Assembly (NCBI GenBank): GCA_028696495.1
Contig: JAQVGY010000024.1
Location: 1-10,620 of the forward strand
Direction: 5' to 3'
Length of the DNA: 10,620 bases
Source of the DNA: Atribacterota bacterium
GTDB taxonomy: Bacteria; Atribacterota; Phoenicimicrobiia; Phoenicimicrobiales; Stramentimicrobiaceae
The notes beneath the pieces are model-generated. The model was not told the origin of the DNA. It did no database searches and saw only the letters and a program-made list of their open reading frames with translations. Positions 7,752 to 10,620 of the stretch are shown here, one piece after another. Both the position numbers and the translations under genes were made by a program. Position 1 is the stretch's first letter. The number at the start of each line of letters is the position of its first letter.

Positions 7752-7960
7752 ACATGTAACTCCCAGGAAATATGGTTTTTTAATGTTATCCTTTTAATTA
7801 AAATACAGTTCCTTTAGTAACATAAATAAGAATTTATTTTAAAAGATATTGTAGTTAATCTCTTGATAATTTTTTAAATTAAAATCTTCGCGAATTATTT
7901 TTGATGTATTCTTGATAGAGTTATATGTTAACAGATGTATTACAACTTTTCCTATATAAA
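7752..7960 (-). other. AT-rich 5' leader of the transketolase cluster
   Basis: This is the predicted untranslated leader between the promoter and the transketolase N-subunit start. Apart from the operator at 7935-7945, the weaker -10 at 7920-7925 and the GGGAG ribosome binding site, I see no open reading frame, no strong hairpin and no recognisable riboswitch. Confidence 0.4.
7935..7945 (-). promoter_or_regulatory. Predicted GntR/FCD operator, transketolase promoter
   Basis: The minus strand reads TTGTAATACAT, one mismatch from the palindrome TTGT-N3-ACAA and close to the TNGTNNNACNA pattern typical of FadR-subfamily GntR regulators. With the promoter at 7961-7989 it falls at about +9 to +19, a position where a bound repressor blocks elongation or open-complex escape. 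The same 12-base core, TGTATTACAACT on the plus strand (7936-7947), recurs exactly at 9259-9270 upstream of the regulator gene. Confidence 0.6.
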
Positions 7961-7989
7961 ATACTAATTATTTTAATTTATAATGTCAA
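7961..7989 (-). promoter_or_regulatory. Candidate sigma-70-type promoter of the transketolase/transporter cluster
   Basis: On the minus strand a perfect -35 TTGACA (7989-7984) is followed after 17 bases by TAGTAT (7966-7961), a 4-of-6 match to the -10 consensus. Transcription would start near 7954 and give a leader of about 200 nt. A second candidate -10, TATAAC (7925-7920), lies further downstream without a good -35. The -35 lies right against a C6 tract and hairpins that may belong to the neighbouring IS200 remnant. Confidence 0.5.
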
Positions 7990-8025
7990 GGGGGGCTACA
8001 AATATTTTTAAGCATTTTGTAGATA

Positions 8026-8390
8026 CCAAGGGCAATCCCGTGGCACTTTTAAAACAATACAAGCATCATTTGACATAAATACTGGCTTTGCTGAAACTGA
8101 ACATACTTTATAATTATCTTCTCTTCAATGTAACAGTTGAGACAAAGTAGCCTAGTGACCATACTATGTTCTCCTTCCAGTATACTTTGGCAAGCCAGGG
8201 GAACTTTTTTCTTAAGTTGCTCACATATTGTGCTTAGATTTGACCGATGCCGTTAGCAACACTATATTTTGTAGGTATAATCATAACCATATGGATACGA
8301 TCTTACAACATGGTAACTTCTTCTTTAAAAAAGTTTCTTATCCAAAATTTAGGATACGGCATCAATATTCATCCATGGGTAAACCCATGG
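8026..8390 (-). mobile_element. Decayed IS200/IS605-family insertion sequence remnant
   Basis: The remnant contains a broken tnpA on the minus strand (8312-8049) flanked by two compact hairpins, as expected for this family, whose ends are recognised as hairpins rather than terminal inverted repeats. Upstream of tnpA is CCATGGGT-AA-ACCCATGG (8373-8390, perfect 8-bp stem). Downstream is CCAAGGG-CAAT-CCCGTGG (8026-8043, one A/G mismatch). A third, CTACAAA...TTTGTAG (7996-8022), lies just beyond. The exact ends are not determinable by eye. The upstream hairpin is closer to the HUH region than in an intact element, so an internal deletion has removed part of the N-terminal coding region, or this hairpin is not the true left end. 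Confidence 0.65.
8049..8312 (-). pseudogene. Degenerate IS200/IS605-family TnpA (Y1 HUH transposase) fragment
   Basis: Conceptual minus-strand translation gives the core of an IS200-type TnpA broken by stops and frameshifts. From 8302 it reads DRIHMVMIIPTKYSV, then ANGIGQI, a TAA stop, then AQYVSNLRKKFPWL and WKENIVWSLGYFVSTVT down to about 8129. This corresponds to the family pattern DHIHM-IPPKYSV-GxxKG-W-GYFVSTVG. A frame change then leads to IIIKYVQFQQSQ, which carries the YxxxQ motif with the presumed catalytic Tyr codon at 8105-8103. Decay is clear: the first His of HUH is Arg (CGT, 8299-8297), stop codons interrupt the reading frame at 8305-8303 and in the KG position, and the roughly 50 N-terminal residues are absent or unrecognisable. 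A possible N-terminal trace (PKFWIRNFFKE, 8357-8325 approx.) is speculative. The element cannot transpose by itself. Confidence 0.75.
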
Positions 8391-8452
8391 TTCTCTGCTC
8401 CTGTAGGATGTGGGGTTAATAAAATAATTATTTAAGTGGAGTAATTTTAAAA

Positions 8453-9142
8453 TCATAAATAAAGATGTAAGTATTTTTCATTATTTTCAAGATGTTTTTT
8501 CATTAATTGTTTTGCTTCTTTTTTATCTCTATTTTTAATTGCGTTGATAATTTTTTCATGGTAATATAGGCCTGGCTCTGTTCCCATAGCTTCCACAATT
8601 CTAATCATGTGATTTCGAAAAAAATCTTTAATGACAAAATTTGCTCTAATAATAATAGGGTTTTTAGTAATTTGTGACAATGCCAGATGAAAATTAAGGT
8701 CTTCAAAAGCAAATTTTTCCAGATTGTTCTGTTTGTATCTTTCCATTTCTTTCAAAATATTTTTTAATCTCTGAATATCTTCTAAAGAAGCCCTGTCCAC
8801 TACCAATTCAATAGAACCAATTTCGACTATTTTTCTATATTCATGCATATAAGCAGCTTGAGAACGATCAAATTGAATAAGAGGCAATAAGGAACTGATA
8901 AACGAATCAGTAAAAGAATGCTTTACAAAAGTACCCTTTCCTCTTTTCTTTTCTAAAAGATCAAGAACAACCAAAGCTTGCAAAGCTTCTCTTATTGTTA
9001 TTCTGCTGACATTTAATATCTCGGACAGTTTATTTTCAGAAGGTATTTTATACCCTGGCTCCCATTTTCCAGTAATTATCTGGTCTTTTAATTGTTCAAA
9101 TACCTGGCTAGTTAATTTTTCCGTTTTTTTAATTGATTTCAA
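8453..9142 (-). CDS. GntR-family transcriptional regulator, FadR/FCD subfamily
   Basis: A 229-residue regulator of normal length. Residues 8-75 form the GntR winged helix: IITGKWEPGYKIPSENKLSE, the recognition helix region SRITIREALQAL at 46-57, and the wing KKRGKGTFV. From about 95 to the end is the helical FCD ligand domain, with metal/ligand residues D148 and H152 (FEDLNFH), H195 (YYHEKI) and H217 (MKKHL) all present. Such domains bind small carboxylates or sugar acids, usually releasing DNA. The start codon is TTG (9142-9140), supported by AAGGA nine bases upstream; no in-frame ATG exists before an upstream stop. It lies on the same strand as the catabolic cluster, separated by a dead IS element. 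Matching operator-like sites at its own promoter and the cluster promoter make it the likely cluster repressor. Confidence 0.92.
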   Translation of the reverse strand: MKSIKKTEKLTSQVFEQLKDQIITGKWEPGYKIPSENKLSEILNVSRITIREALQALVVLDLLEKKRGKGTFVKHSFTDSFISSLLPLIQFDRSQAAYMHEYRKIVEIGSIELVVDRASLEDIQRLKNILKEMERYKQNNLEKFAFEDLNFHLALSQITKNPIIIRANFVIKDFFRNHMIRIVEAMGTEPGLYYHEKIINAIKNRDKKEAKQLMKKHLENNEKYLHLYL

Positions 9143-9238
9143 AAGCTTATTTCCTTCAAATAAAATAAATTTATATTAACATATATTTATTAAACTTTAA
9201 CTGAAAGAGTTTATACACAGTAATCTTTTCTTCGTTAT

Positions 9239-9268
9239 ATTATATCTATGTTATTATGTGTATTACAA
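9239..9268 (-). promoter_or_regulatory. Promoter of the GntR regulator gene
   Basis: On the minus strand TTGTAA (9268-9263, 4 of 6 to the -35 consensus) is followed after 18 bases by a perfect TATAAT (9244-9239). Transcription would begin near 9232, about 90 nt before the TTG start codon. Confidence 0.55.
9258..9268 (-). promoter_or_regulatory. Predicted GntR/FCD operator overlapping the regulator's own -35
   Basis: The minus strand reads TTGTAATACAC, matching TTGT-N3-ACA(A) with one mismatch. It covers the -35 hexamer of the regulator promoter, so binding would shut off its own gene. The 12 bases TGTATTACAACT (plus strand, 9259-9270) are identical to those at 7936-7947 in front of the transketolase genes. 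Confidence 0.6.
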
Positions 9269-9270
9269 CT

Positions 9271-9663
9271 ATAAATTTTAAATAACATTACTATTTAGTC
9301 AATCACATTTGTTCTGTAAAATCAATATTTCTTCATAATAATTAATAATGTGCCCTTATAATGAGTAGTGATGCTAAGATTTCCCATACAAAATATATAA
9401 TATTTTATATTTTAATTAGTTATATTATTTCTTTGCCTCTCTCTTAACTTTTTATTTATTACTTCTTTACAATTAAACTACTCAAAGATTTTTTTTGGAT
9501 AAAATGATAAAATAGCTATAGCAATAAAAATTGATTCATGTAAGCTTTATAGTTCCGTTCAATCAAATAAATAGAAGTGGGGCTAACTAAACAAAATTAC
9601 TTCTGTTTTTTAAATTAAATATTTACACTGGATAATTATTAACGCATTGATAAGGAAAGAGGG
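9271..9663. other. AT-rich divergent intergenic region with no recognisable gene
   Basis: This stretch separates the regulator from the asparaginase gene and has frequent stops in all frames. I see no conserved coding remnant, RNA gene or strong terminator. A possible plus-strand extended -10 (TGATAAAAT, 9505-9513) could serve the asparaginase gene, but it lacks a convincing -35. An AAGGA ribosome binding site for that gene is at 9652-9656. Confidence 0.4.
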
Positions 9664-10620
9664 ATGGAAAGAAAAGAGAGAATTTTAGTTATTCTTTCCG
9701 GAGGTACAATTGGCAGCAGATTACATAATAAAGTAACCGGTCCCAGCAAAAAATCATTTCAATCATTGTATAGTTATATAAAGCATTTTTTTCAAAACAA
9801 GAATGTTGAATTAGTCTGCCATGAACCCTTTGGAATTCCAGGCGAAGACAGCTCCAATCTTGACCCTGGACACTGGATGAAAATTACCTCACTCATTGCT
9901 CAGGAATTAGAAAACCAGCTGGATGGTGTCTTGATTCTTTATGGTACAGATACTATGGCTTACCTCTCTTCCTGGCTAAGCCTCTGCTTCCCCGACATCA
10001 CTATTCCGGTTATTTTAACCGGCAGTCAGTTAACCCTGGATTATATGCCTGAAGATGTGACTATTAACGTTCCTGGAGCTGCACAGGTAGTCTATTATCG
10101 CTTTCCGGGAATCTGGATTTATTGTAACTGGAAATTATTTCCGGGAAACCGTGCTCATAAGTCTCACGCTACCCATCCCGAAGTCTTTACAGCCACCAAT
10201 GGTATACCTTTTTACTTTAATATGGATTGGGCTTTACATGACAAGAGAAATGAGCCCCCTTCTAAGCCTTATAAAGCAACTGCTGAGTTAAAAAAACTAC
10301 TGCTACTTCCACGGGAGCAGGGAAGAGAAATTTGTCAGAGAATTGGCTGGCTGATGTGTGTCCCTGGAATGGAACCACTGTTCGATGAAACTAAAAGAAT
10401 CATCTGTATTTACGGTTTTGGTGCTGGCAATGCACCGCAAAAAGTGCTCGATTATTTACGTGATAAATTCAGACATAAAAAGGATAAACCCTGTATCATT
10501 GCCTGCAGTCAGGCAGAGGGAGATATCAAGAAACCAGATTATTACCGGGGAGTGGGTATTGCCTGGTTAGCCGATGATGGATTTGAAGTATGGAATCAAA
10601 TGGATTATCCTGTTGAATTT
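9664..10620 (+). CDS. Asparaginase/glutaminase-family protein (type I-like), partial at the window edge
   Basis: An open frame of 319 codons from ATG 9664 continues beyond the window with no stop. The N-terminal nucleophile motif LSGGTIGS (T15) and the second catalytic motif YGTDTMAY (T95, D96) are present; the latter normally begins with His rather than Tyr. GSQ is at 120-122 and K166 in GNRAHKSHAT aligns with the catalytic lysine. The C-terminal domain begins near YGFGAGNAP at 250-258, like cytoplasmic AnsA. No signal peptide is seen, so it is cytoplasmic. The family hydrolyses L-asparagine to aspartate and ammonia. The RSDG-x-N stretch of AnsA is replaced by PEDVTIN at 129-135 and the usual TQC after the NAP motif is SQA, so substrate preference may differ. 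AAGGA lies 7 bases before the ATG. It is divergent from the regulator. Confidence 0.88.
   Translation, partial: MERKERILVILSGGTIGSRLHNKVTGPSKKSFQSLYSYIKHFFQNKNVELVCHEPFGIPGEDSSNLDPGHWMKITSLIAQELENQLDGVLILYGTDTMAYLSSWLSLCFPDITIPVILTGSQLTLDYMPEDVTINVPGAAQVVYYRFPGIWIYCNWKLFPGNRAHKSHATHPEVFTATNGIPFYFNMDWALHDKRNEPPSKPYKATAELKKLLLLPREQGREICQRIGWLMCVPGMEPLFDETKRIICIYGFGAGNAPQKVLDYLRDKFRHKKDKPCIIACSQAEGDIKKPDYYRGVGIAWLADDGFEVWNQMDYPVEF

Noticed and set aside
8228..8435. Two plus-strand reading frames of about 62 residues
   Set aside because: They overlap the minus-strand TnpA remnant, have no ribosome binding site or known motif, and are antisense shadows.
10358..10570. Plus-strand 70-residue frame near the right edge
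   Set aside because: It lies within the longer asparaginase-family frame, which has the family motifs; this one is out of frame and featureless.

Overview
The window is AT-rich, with compact genes and strong AAGGAGG-type ribosome binding sites. That fits a low-GC anaerobe-like bacterium (a Firmicutes/Halanaerobiales or Atribacterota type); the sequence alone does not fix the taxon. No RNA genes or CRISPR arrays were seen.

Minus-strand catabolic cluster, read right to left. From 7751 down to 956 there are seven co-directional genes: the N-terminal and C-terminal halves of a split transketolase (2 bp apart), a GarR-like tartronate semialdehyde reductase, a tripartite tricarboxylate transporter (TTT) in the order TctC-TctB-TctA, and an SDR dehydrogenase 8 bp after tctA. 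An eighth gene, a small stand-alone FAD/NAD(P) reductase (762-76), follows after a 193-bp gap that contains its own extended -10 promoter. A 13-bp perfect stem-loop separates tctC from tctB. The set suggests uptake of a carboxylate, oxidation by the SDR, reduction of a C3 semialdehyde to glycerate, and two-carbon ketol transfer. No kinase, aldolase, dehydratase or isomerase is present, so the substrate is not identifiable from this window.

Regulator and junk DNA. A GntR/FadR-type (FCD) regulator gene with a TTG start (9142-8453) lies upstream of the cluster on the same strand. Between it and the transketolase genes sits a decayed IS200/IS605-family TnpA gene (about 8312-8049, minus) with hairpins on both sides. 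Identical 12-bp sequences (TGTATTACAACT; TTGTAATACA on the minus strand) occur just upstream of the transketolase genes and just upstream of the regulator gene. Each overlaps a plausible promoter. They are the best candidates for the operator of this regulator and would link it to both the cluster and its own gene.

Right edge. An AT-rich 521-bp divergent spacer leads into a plus-strand asparaginase-family gene (from 9664) that runs off the window.

The most interesting points are the predicted operator pair, the unusual combination of split transketolase, GarR-like reductase and TTT transporter, the dead IS200 copy beside the cluster promoter, and the tctC/tctB stem-loop.
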